In this document: positions 1 through 8,561 of the stretch, one piece after another
Layout of the letters: the number at the start of each line of letters is the position of its first letter
Position numbering within the stretch: position 1 is the stretch's first letter
Origin: an uncultured Rikenellaceae bacterium
GTDB taxonomy: Bacteria; Bacteroidota; Bacteroidia; Bacteroidales; Rikenellaceae
NCBI GenBank assembly: GCA_949287525.1
Contig: CASEGL010000004.1
Coordinates: forward strand, 62,001 to 126,000
DNA: 64,000 bases
Direction: 5' to 3'
Notes under the pieces: generated by a model
Databases searched by the model: none
The model's input: the letters and a program-made list of their open reading frames with translations, nothing else
Told to the model about the DNA's origin: nothing
Made by a program: the position numbers and the translations under genes

Positions 1-1
1 G

Positions 2-271
2 GTCTATCTGGGCGACCTGCTTGTAACCTGTTATTCGAAGTTCAGCCGCAACCGCACCTTCGGCACGATGATCGGCAAGGGTTACTCGGTGAAAAGCACC
101 ATGATCGAAATGACCATGGTGGCCGAAGGCTACTACTCGGCCGACTGCATCAACCAGATCAATAAACGGTTCGACATCCGGATGCCCATTGCCGACGCCG
201 TGTACCGCATCCTCTACGAGAAGGCTCCGGCCGCCGAGACCTTCCGCCGTCTGACCGACGAACTGATCTGA
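2..271 (+). CDS. gpsA: Glycerol-3-phosphate dehydrogenase [NAD(P)+], C-terminal fragment
   Basis: This enzyme reduces dihydroxyacetone phosphate to sn-glycerol 3-phosphate, the backbone for phospholipids. Only the last 89 residues are present and the 5' part lies outside the window. The reading frame is open from base 2. It carries the family's C-terminal stretch [19 protein letters not shown] followed by GKGYSVKS and EMxMVAEGYY, typical of Bacteroidetes GpsA. The TGA stop is at 269-271 and a hairpin terminator follows at 293-329. The assignment rests on motif recognition in the C-terminal helical domain. The NAD-binding domain cannot be checked here. Confidence 0.9.
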   Translation, partial: VYLGDLLVTCYSKFSRNRTFGTMIGKGYSVKSTMIEMTMVAEGYYSADCINQINKRFDIRMPIADAVYRILYEKAPAAETFRRLTDELI

Positions 272-289
272 CCCTCCGGTCGGAACATA

Positions 290-335
290 CGCAAACGGCT
301 GTCCGCACCGCAGTGCAGACAGCCGTTTTCCTTTT
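290..335. terminator. Bidirectional terminator between gpsA and ssb
   Basis: An 11-bp perfect inverted repeat pairs 293-303 (AAACGGCTGTC) with 318-328 and is followed by T-rich sequence on the plus strand. It sits between convergent gpsA and ssb and could stop transcription from both sides. Confidence 0.75.
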
Positions 336-349
336 CGCGCCCTGCCGGA

Positions 350-898
350 TCAGAAGGGCAGATCGTCGGGGTCGTCATTAACATTGACCTCCGGCGCGGC
401 AGGTGCCGGAGCCGGCTGCGAGGCCGCGCCGTAACCGCCCCCATAGGACGAACCGCCCTGCTGGCCGTAGCCCTGCTGCTGGCCGCCGTAAGAGGAGTTT
501 CCGCCGTAGCCGCCCTGCGGAGCCGATCCGCCGCCGTAATGCTGGCTGCCCTGCTGGCCACCGTTGTCGGAACGGCGTCCCAACATCTTCATGTCGTCGG
601 CCAGAATCTCCACCGTGGTGCGTTTGGCACCCTGCTGGTCGGTCCACTCGCGGCTGCGCAGACGTCCCTCGATATAGACCTGGGAACCCTTGCGCACGAA
701 GCGGTCGGCCACATCGGCCAGGTTGCGCCACAGCACCACCGTATGCCATTCGGTATGGTCGCGCGCTTCCTGCGCCTCGCGATTATAGATCCGCTCGGTC
801 GTGGCGATCCGCAGACGCGCCATCTTCACACCGCTCTCCAGCGTCCTGATCTCAGGGTCCATCCCCACGTTGCCGATCAGAATAACTTTGTTTATCAT
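350..898 (-). CDS. ssb: Single-stranded DNA-binding protein
   Basis: SSB binds single-stranded DNA during replication, recombination and repair. The 182-residue protein begins MINKVILIGNVGMDPE and has the N-terminal OB fold (about residues 1-110, including the WHTVVLW and GSQVYIEGRL stretches). A low-complexity Gly/Gln/Tyr linker follows (about 120-165), and the protein ends in the acidic tip DDPDDLPF that docks partner proteins. The open frame extends upstream to about 1201, but the ATG at 898 is chosen because the OB fold starts there and AAGGAG lies just upstream (minus strand). The length is usual for the family. Confidence 0.95.
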   Translation of the reverse strand: MINKVILIGNVGMDPEIRTLESGVKMARLRIATTERIYNREAQEARDHTEWHTVVLWRNLADVADRFVRKGSQVYIEGRLRSREWTDQQGAKRTTVEILADDMKMLGRRSDNGGQQGSQHYGGGSAPQGGYGGNSSYGGQQQGYGQQGGSSYGGGYGAASQPAPAPAAPEVNVNDDPDDLPF

Positions 899-986
899 AG
901 TTTCTCCTTTATGTTTCCGTCCGCAGCCGGCCTGACCGCCCGCCGCGACGGCAGTTTCCGTTGTTTTTCCGTTCCTCCGCCGGCTG

Positions 987-1793
987 TCACCCCAACCGCT
1001 CCAGCATGCCGATGAAGAGGCGCGACATCTCGGCCTCCGCCCGGCGCCCCTGCTGCTGCACGATCTCGTGCGACACCGTCTCGTCCGAAGCCAGGTCGGT
1101 GATGATCGATACGCCGAAACAGGGCAGCCCCATGTGACGCGCCGCGATAATCTCCGGCGTGGTGGACATGCCCACGGCATCGCCCCCGATGATCCGCACA
1201 TAGGCGTACTCGTGGGGCGTCTCGTACGTCGGGCCGGTCAGCCCCACGTAACAACCGTACTGCAACTTGATCCCTTCCTGCGCAGCCACCTCCGTAGCCA
1301 GCGCGATCAGCTCCGGATCGTAGGCATGCTTCATGTCGGGAAAGCGCGTCCCCAGTTCGTCGAGGTTGGGTCCGATCAGGGGATTGGGAATCTGGTTGAT
1401 GTGATCCGTAATAACCATCAGATCGCCCACCCGGAATGTCGGGTTGGTGCCGCCGCTGGCATTCGACACGAAAAGCCGTCCGATGCCCAGCATCTTCATG
1501 ACCCGCACGGGAAAGACCACCTGCTGGGGGGTATATCCCTCGTAATAGTGGAAACGCCCCTGCATGGCCACGATGCGACGGCCGCCCAGCAGGCCGAAAA
1601 TCAGCCGGCCGCGGTGTCCCTCCACCGTCGAAACGGGGAAATCGGGAATGTCGGCATACTCCACGGCATGTTTTATATCGATATGCTCGACCAGGCCGCT
1701 GAGGCCTGTGCCGAGAATGATTCCCTCCTCGGGGTGGAAGCCGGCGATACGCTCCTCAATGAACGCCGCCGTGCGTTTGATCTGTTCCAACAT
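987..1793 (-). CDS. Purine nucleoside phosphorylase (PNP-I family)
   Basis: The enzyme phosphorolyses purine nucleosides to the free base and (deoxy)ribose 1-phosphate in purine salvage. The 268-residue product starts MLEQIKRTAAF and shows the phosphate-binding loop ILGTGLSGL near residue 27, the VSNASGG loop, the GLTGPTYETP stretch and the C-terminal base-recognition region GVSIITDLASDE. In this last motif the position that is often Asn in trimeric PNPs is Asp. Such a change can affect base preference, so the exact substrate is uncertain. In-frame ATGs at 1802 and 1850 are possible alternative starts. It lies 130 bases downstream of lpxK on the same strand and is probably co-transcribed. Confidence 0.9.
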   Translation of the reverse strand: MLEQIKRTAAFIEERIAGFHPEEGIILGTGLSGLVEHIDIKHAVEYADIPDFPVSTVEGHRGRLIFGLLGGRRIVAMQGRFHYYEGYTPQQVVFPVRVMKMLGIGRLFVSNASGGTNPTFRVGDLMVITDHINQIPNPLIGPNLDELGTRFPDMKHAYDPELIALATEVAAQEGIKLQYGCYVGLTGPTYETPHEYAYVRIIGGDAVGMSTTPEIIAARHMGLPCFGVSIITDLASDETVSHEIVQQQGRRAEAEMSRLFIGMLERLG

Positions 1794-1925
1794 AGGTTCC
1801 ATTCCATCGTCCGGCGCGTGCCGCAGCGGCACGCGCCGTATATCCTTCATTCTCGCAAAAAGTCATTCGAAGATGTCCTGCGGCCGGCAGCAGCCTTCCG
1901 CCTCCTCCGCAACACGGCGCCACGG

Positions 1926-2966
1926 TCAGTCGCGCGCACGGATCTGCTGGCACAGGACGGAGAGAAACTGCTCCTCGTCGCCCTCATAGAACGACAGCCG
2001 CACGGGAATCTTGTACAGACGACGCTGCAGTTCCTGCGGTACCTTGCGGCTGTTGGTCAGCTTCACGGCATCCTTCTCGGTCGTTACCACCACCATGTCG
2101 GGGGGCAGCGCCGCCAGCTCCTCGGCGATCCGCTGCAGTTCACGCACACGATAAACATGATGGTCGCGGAACAGCCACTCCTTCTCGACACGGTAACGCA
2201 CGCCGAGCGATCCGAGCATCGCCTTCGGATTGCCGATGCCGGCCATCACGGCGATCCGCTGCTTCGGCTCGATCCGTCCTTCGGCATCGGGGAAAAGCGG
2301 CTGCAGCTCGCCCTGCCGCATGGTCGTAAAGAAAACGGACTGATAGGGAAAGAGGTTCAGCGACTTGACCGCAATGCGGCGGTCGATGGGGGTAATGTTC
2401 GTCGGTGTCTTGGTGACCACCACAATATTTGCCCGCGCCATCTGCGACGGCAGGTCGCGCAAATTGCCCAACGGCAGCATGCGGTCCTCCCAGATCGGCC
2501 GCGTATAGTCCATCAGCACGATATCCACCTTGGGTTCGACGCGGCGGTGCTGGAATCCGTCGTCGAGGAGGATGAGATCCACCTCGGGATGCTCCTCGCG
2601 GATGCGGCGGATGCCCTCGGCCCGTTTTTCGCACACGACAACGACCGTATCGGGGTACTTGCGTTTGATCTGCTTGGGTTCGTCGCCCACATTCAGGAAG
2701 GAGGAGTTGGTCTGCACCTCCAGATACCCCTTCGTGCGGCGGCCGTAACCGCGCGACAGCACGGCGATCGTGAACCGCCGGCCGAGCCGGTCGATCAGGA
2801 ACTCCGTAAAGGGTGTCTTGCCCGTTCCGCCGACCGTAATGTTGCCCACGCACACGACGGGAATGTCGGCCGTGTAATGGCTGATGATTCCCGAATCGTA
2901 GAGCAGATGGCGGATCCGCAGCACAAATGCGAACAACCCTGCAGCTATGGCGCTCAAGAAACGCAT
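1926..2966 (-). CDS. lpxK: Tetraacyldisaccharide 4'-kinase
   Basis: LpxK phosphorylates the 4' position of the lipid A disaccharide at the inner face of the cytoplasmic membrane. The 346-residue protein has a hydrophobic N-terminus, the Walker A sequence VGNITVGGTGKTPF at residues 40-53, and the Walker B-like LLDDGFQHRR motif around residue 135 that is diagnostic of LpxK. The length fits the family. An excellent promoter lies just upstream (3003-3034). The gene probably drives the downstream phosphorylase as well. Confidence 0.95.
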   Translation of the reverse strand: MRFLSAIAAGLFAFVLRIRHLLYDSGIISHYTADIPVVCVGNITVGGTGKTPFTEFLIDRLGRRFTIAVLSRGYGRRTKGYLEVQTNSSFLNVGDEPKQIKRKYPDTVVVVCEKRAEGIRRIREEHPEVDLILLDDGFQHRRVEPKVDIVLMDYTRPIWEDRMLPLGNLRDLPSQMARANIVVVTKTPTNITPIDRRIAVKSLNLFPYQSVFFTTMRQGELQPLFPDAEGRIEPKQRIAVMAGIGNPKAMLGSLGVRYRVEKEWLFRDHHVYRVRELQRIAEELAALPPDMVVVTTEKDAVKLTNSRKVPQELQRRLYKIPVRLSFYEGDEEQFLSVLCQQIRARD

Positions 2967-3002
2967 GTTACGACTATTCTGTCCGAACGAATATTATTTT
3001 TT

Positions 3003-3034
3003 CAAAGATAGTTCAAAAACCCCGTAAAAACAAA
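3003..3034 (-). promoter_or_regulatory. Bacteroidetes promoter of lpxK
   Basis: On the minus strand TTTG (3031-3034) is followed after exactly 20 bases by TATCTTTG (3003-3010). This matches the Bacteroidetes -33/-7 consensus. The predicted transcript start is near 2996, about 30 bases before the lpxK ATG. Confidence 0.8.
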
Positions 3035-3049
3035 GCGTTCACGCTTTTC

Positions 3050-3091
3050 ATGCAAAAAGGCGTCCGGAACCCGTCGGGGTTCCGGACGCCT
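3050..3091 (-). terminator. Rho-independent terminator of panC-panD
   Basis: A perfect 15-bp stem pairs 3058-3072 with 3077-3091 around a 4-base loop. On the minus strand it is followed by a run of T (plus-strand A run 3054-3058), just after the panD stop. Confidence 0.9.
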
Positions 3092-3117
3092 GCATCGTAT
3101 CGCGATCGGAGCGGCCG

Positions 3118-3474
3118 CTACTTCACGAGCCGGTTCGTCGCCGTATCGGGAAAGATGACCCACGGGCGGAAGCACTTGGCCTCCTCGAATTCCATGGCGG
3201 CATACGAGATGATGATGACCACGTCGCCCACGGCAGCCTTGCGGGCTGCGGCGCCGTTCAGGCAGATCTGGCCGCGGCCGCGCTCGCCCTTGATGGCGTA
3301 GGTCTCGATCCGCTCGCCGTTGTTGATGTTCACGATCTGCACCTTTTCGCCCTCGATGATGTTGGCCGCATCGAGCAGATCCTCGTCGATCGTGACGCTG
3401 CCGACATAGTTCAGGTTGGCCTCGGTCACCGTCACGCGGTGGATTTTCGACTTGAGTACTTCGATCGTCATCAT
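3118..3474 (-). CDS. panD: Aspartate 1-decarboxylase (pyruvoyl-dependent)
   Basis: PanD decarboxylates L-aspartate to beta-alanine for pantothenate and CoA synthesis. The product is 117-118 residues long. The self-cleavage site is visible as [12 protein letters not shown]: cleavage between Gly24 and Ser25 (counting from the second Met) generates the pyruvoyl group. Later motifs are [24 protein letters not shown] and VVIIISYA. Two adjacent ATGs (3474, 3471) are possible. The first overlaps the panC stop as ATGA, suggesting translational coupling. With panC this supplies both the beta-alanine and the ligase step. No panB is nearby. Confidence 0.95.
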   Translation of the reverse strand: MMTIEVLKSKIHRVTVTEANLNYVGSVTIDEDLLDAANIIEGEKVQIVNINNGERIETYAIKGERGRGQICLNGAAARKAAVGDVVIIISYAAMEFEEAKCFRPWVIFPDTATNRLVK

Positions 3475-4307
3475 AGGAAGCGCAGGTTGTCGATCAGACG
3501 GATCTCTCCGGCCTGTACGGCGATGCATCCGCGTACATGGGCGGCCGATTTCCAATCCTTCACGGGTTGCAACGTATCCTCGTCCACCAGCTGGAAGTAG
3601 ATGACTTTCAGCAGCGGGCTTTTCTCCACGCGGGCAATCACGTCACGCACGGTCTCCTCCACGCCCTTGGTGTCGGCCGTTTCGGCCTCGGCCTGCATGG
3701 CGGCATGGATCATCGGCGCGGCGGCGCGGTGCTCGGCCGTCAGCAGCAGGTTGCGCGAACTGAGTGCCAGACCGTCGCTCTCGCGCACGATCGGACACTC
3801 CACGATCTGCACCGGGATGTCCAACTGACGCACCAGTTCCTTGATGACGGCAATCTGCTGAAAATCCTTCTCGCCGAAATAGGCGCGATCCGGCTTCACC
3901 AGTTCGAGCAGGCGGCTGACCACCTGACCCACGCCGTTGAAATGGCCGGGACGGCAGGCGCCCTCCATCACCTTGTCGAGCTGGCCGAAATCGAATACGC
4001 GGGTATCCGGTTCGGGGTAAACCTCCTCGACGGTCGGCATGAATACGATATCGGCACCGGCTTTGCGCAGCACCTCCAGATCGGCCTCCGGCGTGCGGGG
4101 GTAGTTGCACAAATCGTTCTTGTCATTGAACTGGGTAGGATTGACAAATACGCTGACTACAACCGTATCGTTCTCGGCACGCGCCTTGCGTACCAACGAC
4201 ACGTGTCCGTCGTGCAGCGCTCCCATCGTAGGCACGAAACCTACCGACGAACCTTTGCGGGCGGCGAGTGCGCCCTTCAGACCTTCGACGGTCGTGAATT
4301 TTTCCAT
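3471..4307 (-). CDS. panC: Pantoate--beta-alanine ligase
   Basis: PanC condenses pantoate with beta-alanine using ATP (via pantoyl adenylate) to make pantothenate. The 278-residue protein has the nucleotide-binding [13 protein letters not shown] motif (HDGH at 32-35), VNPTQF, the GEKDFQQ stretch and the SSRN signature in [10 protein letters not shown]. The length is typical. Its stop overlaps the panD start by four bases, and the two make an operon with a good upstream promoter and a strong terminator. Confidence 0.95.
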   Translation of the reverse strand: MEKFTTVEGLKGALAARKGSSVGFVPTMGALHDGHVSLVRKARAENDTVVVSVFVNPTQFNDKNDLCNYPRTPEADLEVLRKAGADIVFMPTVEEVYPEPDTRVFDFGQLDKVMEGACRPGHFNGVGQVVSRLLELVKPDRAYFGEKDFQQIAVIKELVRQLDIPVQIVECPIVRESDGLALSSRNLLLTAEHRAAAPMIHAAMQAEAETADTKGVEETVRDVIARVEKSPLLKVIYFQLVDEDTLQPVKDWKSAAHVRGCIAVQAGEIRLIDNLRFL

Positions 4308-4358
4308 TATATCTTTGTCTGTAATTGCCTTCCGGCGTTATACTTTCGACTTGGACGG

Positions 4359-4390
4359 CAAAGTTATCAACTTTTCAATACACTCCCAAT
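4359..4390 (-). promoter_or_regulatory. Promoter of panC-panD
   Basis: The minus strand shows ATTG (4387-4390), 20 bases, then TAACTTTG (4359-4366). This fits the Bacteroidetes consensus, with a transcript start near 4352. Confidence 0.7.
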
Positions 4391-4404
4391 TTTCCCGTTT
4401 TTTT

Positions 4405-4412
4405 TATCTTTG
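4405..4412 (+). promoter_or_regulatory. -7 element upstream of apbE
   Basis: TATCTTTG on the plus strand matches the TAnnTTTG -7 element 48 bases before the apbE ATG, divergent from the panC promoter. No clear -33 TTG is present at the usual spacing. Confidence 0.5.
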
Positions 4413-4460
4413 TGCATTCGGGCAGGCCGCCGCGACCGCCCGGCTCTAACGATTCCCGCC

Positions 4461-5450
4461 ATGCGCCACTATCTCACGCTCCTCATGTCCGTTCTGCTGC
4501 TTACGGCCTGTGCCGAACGCCGGACGCCCGCCACGACCGTCGAAGGCTTCGCGCTGGGTACCGTCTATACCGTAACGGTAGCCGACTGCGCCCCCGACAG
4601 CCTCCGCACCAAAATCGAGGCGATCTTCTCCGAGGCCGACAGCACCCTCTCGGTATTCAACCCGAACTCCCTGCTGAGCCGGCTCAACCGCAACGAGACC
4701 GACCGCGTGAACGACGACATCGCCCGTAACATCGCCCTCGCCCGCAGCGTCAGCGAACTCTCCGGCGGACGCTACGACATCACCATCCTGCCGCTGGTCG
4801 AGGCCTACGGCTTCCTGAACGACCCGCAGCACGAAGGCATCGACATCGACTCCGTGCTGCAGTACGTCGGCTACCGCAAGATCGAAGTGCGCGACGGACG
4901 CCTCGTGAAACAATACCCCCAGACCCGCATCGACCTCAACTCCATCGCCAAAGGCTACATCGTGGACAAGGTGGCCGCCATGCTGGAGCGCGAAGGGTCG
5001 CAGCGCTATCTGGTCAATATCGGCGGCGAGATCTTCTGCCGCGGCACGAACCCCGCCGGCAAACCGTGGAACATCGCCATCGACACCCCCTACGAGGGCA
5101 ACTACATCCCCGGCGAACACACCTCGACCGTCATCCACGTGTCGGGCGTAGGCGTGGCCACGTCGGGCAACTACCGCAACTTCCACACGGGCGAGGACGG
5201 TGCGCGCTACACACACATCATCGACCCGACGACCGGCCGCAACACGACCAGCAACCTGCTGTCCGCAACCGTGGTGGCCGAAAGCTGCGCCTATGCCGAC
5301 GCGCTGGGTACGATGTTCATCGCCCTCGGCCCGGACGAGGCGCTCGCCCTGCTGGAGCGCCACCCCGACATCGCGGCCCTGCTGATCTTCGCCATGCCCG
5401 ACGGCTCGATGAAGATCCACGCCTCCGAAGCCATGCAACACTATCTGTAA
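4461..5450 (+). CDS. apbE: FAD:protein FMN transferase, lipoprotein
   Basis: ApbE attaches FMN covalently to threonine residues of redox proteins such as Nqr or Rnf subunits, outside the cytoplasmic membrane. The 329-residue product starts with a lipoprotein signal whose lipobox is LTAC (Cys17). Family landmarks are FNPNSLLSRLN, the YDIT region, DLNSIAKGYIVD, NIGGEIF, and the metal/FAD-binding THIIDPTTG with a downstream A-D-A-L-G-T-MF motif. The open frame runs much further upstream, but the start is placed at 4461 because the signal peptide begins there. No Nqr or Rnf genes are in the window, so its client is unknown. The next gene starts 7 bases after the stop. Confidence 0.93.
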   Translation: MRHYLTLLMSVLLLTACAERRTPATTVEGFALGTVYTVTVADCAPDSLRTKIEAIFSEADSTLSVFNPNSLLSRLNRNETDRVNDDIARNIALARSVSELSGGRYDITILPLVEAYGFLNDPQHEGIDIDSVLQYVGYRKIEVRDGRLVKQYPQTRIDLNSIAKGYIVDKVAAMLEREGSQRYLVNIGGEIFCRGTNPAGKPWNIAIDTPYEGNYIPGEHTSTVIHVSGVGVATSGNYRNFHTGEDGARYTHIIDPTTGRNTTSNLLSATVVAESCAYADALGTMFIALGPDEALALLERHPDIAALLIFAMPDGSMKIHASEAMQHYL

Positions 5451-5457
5451 CGCCGCC

Positions 5458-6420
5458 ATGCTCCGCAACGTACTTTTTCTCTACAACCCCGCCTCCGGCG
5501 ACAATCCGGTGACGGACTATCTGGACGAGATCGTCGCCCGCTACCAGGACCGCGGCTACCGCATGACGCTCTACCGGCTCCGTTTCGACGACACCGACCG
5601 CCAGACCATTGCCGCGGCGGCCTCCGAGTCGTTCGACCACCTGCTGCTGGCCGGCGGCGACGGTACGCTCAACTACCTCATCAACCTCATCATGACCTGC
5701 GGCCCCGACATCCCCGTCGCCGTCCTGCCGGTCGGCACGGCCAACGACTTCGCCACGCTGCTGGGCATGCCGCAGGAGACGATGGAGGCCTGCCAGGCCA
5801 TCCTGGAGGGTTCCGTCCGCCCGATCGACCTGGGCATCGTAAACGGCCGCTACTTCGTCAACGTATTCAGCTGCGGCCTCTTCACGGACGTCTCCCAGAA
5901 GACGCCCACCGCATGGAAAAACAACCTCGGCAAGATCGCCTACTACATCAACGGCATCGGCGACCTGCCCCGCTTCCGGAGCATGGACCTGTCGATCCGC
6001 ACCGACGGCGGCGACTTCGACGGCAAGGCGGTGATCTTCTTCGTCTTCAACGGCCGCACGGCCGGCACGCTGCCGATCGCCTACCTCTCGGAGGGCGACG
6101 ACGGGCTGCTCGACGTGCTGATCCTCAAGGGGGACAACCCGCTCACCCCGCTGCGCACGGCCATGCGCTACCTGCCGAACATCGTGCTGCGCAAGGGCTA
6201 TCCGTCGGACATCGTCCATATCAAATGCAGCCGGCTGCACGCCGTCTCCACGCGCGACGAACACACCGACATGGACGGCCAGCCGGGGCCTTCGTTCCCG
6301 ATCGAGATCCGGTGCGCCCACAACGCCCTGCGCGTCATCATGCCGCCCAAAGCGATGCAGCGCGCATTATGGACGGAAAATATCCCGACAATTCCCAGCC
6401 GCAGCAGAGCGAAAGAATAA
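5458..6420 (+). CDS. Diacylglycerol/lipid kinase family protein (DagK/YegS-like)
   Basis: Members of this family phosphorylate diacylglycerol or related lipids with ATP. The 320-residue protein has the N-terminal NPASG (10-14) and the nucleotide-binding GGDGT at 66-70, followed by LPVGTANDFA, which is characteristic of the DAGK catalytic domain. The C-terminal half has the beta-rich YegS-type domain (SEGDDGLLDVLIL). It follows apbE by 7 bases and is probably co-transcribed with it, without an obvious functional link. The lipid substrate cannot be told from sequence. Confidence 0.85.
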   Translation: MLRNVLFLYNPASGDNPVTDYLDEIVARYQDRGYRMTLYRLRFDDTDRQTIAAAASESFDHLLLAGGDGTLNYLINLIMTCGPDIPVAVLPVGTANDFATLLGMPQETMEACQAILEGSVRPIDLGIVNGRYFVNVFSCGLFTDVSQKTPTAWKNNLGKIAYYINGIGDLPRFRSMDLSIRTDGGDFDGKAVIFFVFNGRTAGTLPIAYLSEGDDGLLDVLILKGDNPLTPLRTAMRYLPNIVLRKGYPSDIVHIKCSRLHAVSTRDEHTDMDGQPGPSFPIEIRCAHNALRVIMPPKAMQRALWTENIPTIPSRSRAKE

Positions 6421-6437
6421 GTATTTCGTCATTTTTC

Positions 6438-6468
6438 TTGCGAAACCGATTTTTTTACACTACCTTTG
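6438..6468 (+). promoter_or_regulatory. Promoter of tRNA-His
   Basis: TTG (6438-6440), 20 bases, then TACCTTTG (6461-6468). The predicted start lies about 20-25 bases before the mature tRNA. Confidence 0.75.
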
Positions 6469-6497
6469 CCCCGCAAAGTCCGATAGGACTTGACATG

Positions 6498-6573
6498 GTG
6501 GATGTAGCTCAGTTGGCAGAGCACCAGATTGTGGTTCTGGGTGTCGTGGGTTCGAGCCCCATCTTCCACCCCA
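6498..6573 (+). tRNA. tRNA-His (GUG), CCA encoded
   Basis: The cloverleaf is complete. The acceptor is GTGGATG (6498-6504) with 6563-6569, the anticodon stem CCAGA/TCTGG encloses loop TTGTGGT with anticodon GTG at 6531-6533, and the T arm is GTGGG-TTCGAGC-CCCAT. CCA is encoded at 6571-6573. The base before the acceptor is G (6497) and the discriminator is C (6570), giving the extra G-1:C73 pair that marks tRNA-His. One acceptor pair is a T-T mismatch (6503 with 6564). Confidence 0.95.
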
Positions 6574-6579
6574 ACAGCC

Positions 6580-6615
6580 AGGCGGCTTCTCGGCAGAGAG
6601 GCCGCCTTTGTTTTT
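6580..6615 (+). terminator. Terminator of tRNA-His
   Basis: AGGCGGC (6580-6586) pairs with GCCGCCT (6601-6607), followed by TTGTTTTT. It lies directly downstream of the tRNA. Confidence 0.8.
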
Positions 6616-6647
6616 GCCGGCGCCGCCCGAGCGCCCCAACGGAACAG

Positions 6648-6690
6648 AAAAAGAGATGCTTCCCGGCAGGGAAAACATCTCTTTTCTTTT
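6648..6690. terminator. Second hairpin with T-rich tail
   Basis: AAAAGAGATG (6649-6658) pairs perfectly with CATCTCTTTT (6676-6685), followed by CTTTTTG on the plus strand. It may be a back-up terminator. Confidence 0.6.
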
Positions 6691-6997
6691 TGCTTTGCTT
6701 GCTGCCGGCCGCCGCACCGCTCCTCTGCCGATTATCGCATCCGGCCGCAGGCGTGTCTCCGCATCGGCGGAAAATGCAGCCGCACGCGCCATGCACAACG
6801 CTCTGCCGGCCTTGCCACCGCGGGTATGTCAGCCGGCGATCGGCCTGCTGCACCGGAAGCACCCAACCGCCCGGAAGCAGCCGCCCCGGCCATGCCTCTG
6901 AACAGCCTCCTTAATTATTAAAATATTTTAATATGCCCCACCCGTGCGGAAAACAGCAAAGGGAGCCATTCCCTTGTCTCGGAACCGCTCCCTTCCG

Positions 6998-7079
6998 TGC
7001 GGATAAAGGGACTCGAACCCCCACGCCCGAAGGCATCAGATCCTAAGTCTGACGTGGCTACCAATTACACCATATCCGC
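6998..7079 (-). tRNA. tRNA-Leu (UAG)
   Basis: Read on the minus strand, the acceptor GCGGATA (from 7079) pairs with TATCCGC (to 6999), with discriminator A at 6998. The anticodon stem CAGA/TCTG holds loop CTTAGGA with anticodon TAG (7043-7045). A long variable arm (TGCCTTCGGGCG) and the T arm GTGGG-TTCGAGT-CCC are present. The class II shape and A73 fit leucine. CCA is not encoded. A TATATTTG -7 element ends a few bases upstream. Confidence 0.93.
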
Positions 7080-7087
7080 AGTGCGGG

Positions 7088-7095
7088 CAAATATA
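7088..7095 (-). promoter_or_regulatory. -7 element of tRNA-Leu
   Basis: TATATTTG on the minus strand matches TAnnTTTG, 8 bases before the tRNA 5' end. No TTG is seen at the -33 spacing. Confidence 0.5.
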
Positions 7096-7292
7096 CGAAT
7101 TTTTCGGTTATTCCCCGCCGCCTCCGGCCCGCGGCCGCCGATTGCCGCAACGGCTGCCCGCCACAACCGCAGCCGCAGCCGGAACGGACACGCACCACGC
7201 CTCCGACATGGCAGCGACACCGCCGCCCCCGACAAGAAGCGGGGCGGAAACGCCGACCGTTCCCGCCCCGTATCTCCGTCCTCTCCGGCACG

Positions 7293-8561
7293 TCACGCCT
7301 CGCGGTGGAACTTGGCTCGCTCCACCCGCTCGCGCGCATACGGCAGGGTGATGCGCAACGTCTCGCAGGGGTGCGAGGGGGTGTCGAACATGGCGTCGGT
7401 CATGATCGCCTCGCAGATCGAGCGCAGGCCGCGCGCCCCCAGTTTGAATTCGATCGCCTTGTCCACGACATAGTCGAGTACCTCCTCGTCGAAGACCAGC
7501 TTCACGCCATCCATCTCGAACAGGCGGACATACTGCTTGACGATGGCGTTCTTCGGTTCGGTCAGGATCATGCGGAGCGTCGCCCGATCCAGCGGATCGA
7601 GGTAGGTCAGCACGGGCAGTCGGCCGATGATCTCGGGGATCAGTCCGTAACTGCGCAGATCCTGCGGCGTGATGTACTGCAACAGCCGCTCGCGGTCCAC
7701 CTCCTCGCGCTCCTGCACGCCGTAACCGACGGCATGCGTATTCAGCCGGCGGGCAATGCGCCTCTCGATGCCGTCGAAGGCGCCGCCGCAGATGAAGAGG
7801 ATGTTCGACGTATTGACCTGGATGAACTTCTGGTCGGGGTGCTTGCGCCCTCCCTGCGGCGGCACGTTCACCACCGTACCCTCCAGAATCTTCAGCAGCG
7901 CCTGCTGCACACCCTCGCCCGACACGTCGCGCGTGATGGAGGGGTTGTCGCTCTTGCGGGCGATCTTGTCGATCTCGTCGATGAAGACGATGCCCCGCTC
8001 GGCCTTCGCCACGTTGTAGTCGGCTGCCTGCAGCAAACGGGTCAGAATGCCCTCCACGTCTTCACCCACATAGCCCGCTTCGGTCAGCACCGTGGCATCC
8101 ACAATGGTGAACGGCACGTGCAGCATGCGGGCAATCGTCCGCGCCAGCAGGGTCTTGCCCGTACCCGTCTCGCCGACCAGGATGATGTTCGACTTGTCGA
8201 TCTCCACGTCGTTGCCGCGGCCGGCCTCGTCGAGGTGCAGCAGCCGCTTGTAGTGATTGTACACCGCCACCGACAGTGTCTTCTTGGCGGCATCCTGGCC
8301 GATCACGTACTGGTCGAGAAACGCCTTGATCTCGGCCGGCTTCATCAGTTCGCTCCGGTCGATGCGCGCCTCGTCGCGGGCGGCGGACTCCGCGGTCAGA
8401 TGATGCTCGGCCAGCGTTTCGTAGCCGTGCGCAATGCACTGGTCGCAGATGGCCGCGCCGTTCGCCCCCGAAAAGAGCATGGCCACCTCCGTAATCGGAG
8501 TGCCGCAGAACGAACAGCGCTCGACCTCCTGCCGGCCATTCCGGTTATTCCTCTCTGCCAT
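7293..8561 (-). CDS. clpX: ATP-dependent Clp protease, ATPase subunit ClpX
   Basis: ClpX is the hexameric AAA+ unfoldase that recognises and feeds substrates into ClpP. The 422-residue protein has the N-terminal zinc-binding domain (Cys16, Cys19, Cys39, Cys42), Walker A GETGTGKT at 131-138, Walker [10 protein letters not shown] at 192-200, the GYVGEDVE pore region and the C-terminal AAA+ lid with GARGLRS. Its start overlaps the end of clpP by 17 bases. The operon order is tig-clpP-clpX, the classical bacterial arrangement. Confidence 0.98.
   Translation of the reverse strand: MAERNNRNGRQEVERCSFCGTPITEVAMLFSGANGAAICDQCIAHGYETLAEHHLTAESAARDEARIDRSELMKPAEIKAFLDQYVIGQDAAKKTLSVAVYNHYKRLLHLDEAGRGNDVEIDKSNIILVGETGTGKTLLARTIARMLHVPFTIVDATVLTEAGYVGEDVEGILTRLLQAADYNVAKAERGIVFIDEIDKIARKSDNPSITRDVSGEGVQQALLKILEGTVVNVPPQGGRKHPDQKFIQVNTSNILFICGGAFDGIERRIARRLNTHAVGYGVQEREEVDRERLLQYITPQDLRSYGLIPEIIGRLPVLTYLDPLDRATLRMILTEPKNAIVKQYVRLFEMDGVKLVFDEEVLDYVVDKAIEFKLGARGLRSICEAIMTDAMFDTPSHPCETLRITLPYARERVERAKFHREA

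Larger units (their letters stand above)
6574..6997. other. Intergenic region between the two tRNA genes
   Basis: No convincing protein gene is seen here. The short open frames lack recognisable motifs and overlap one another. The region holds two hairpins (listed separately) near its left end. The rest shows nothing I can name. Confidence 0.5.

Noticed and set aside
6460..6921. Several overlapping short open frames around and after tRNA-His
   Set aside because: They run through the tRNA and terminator hairpins, lack motifs and differ in frame and strand.
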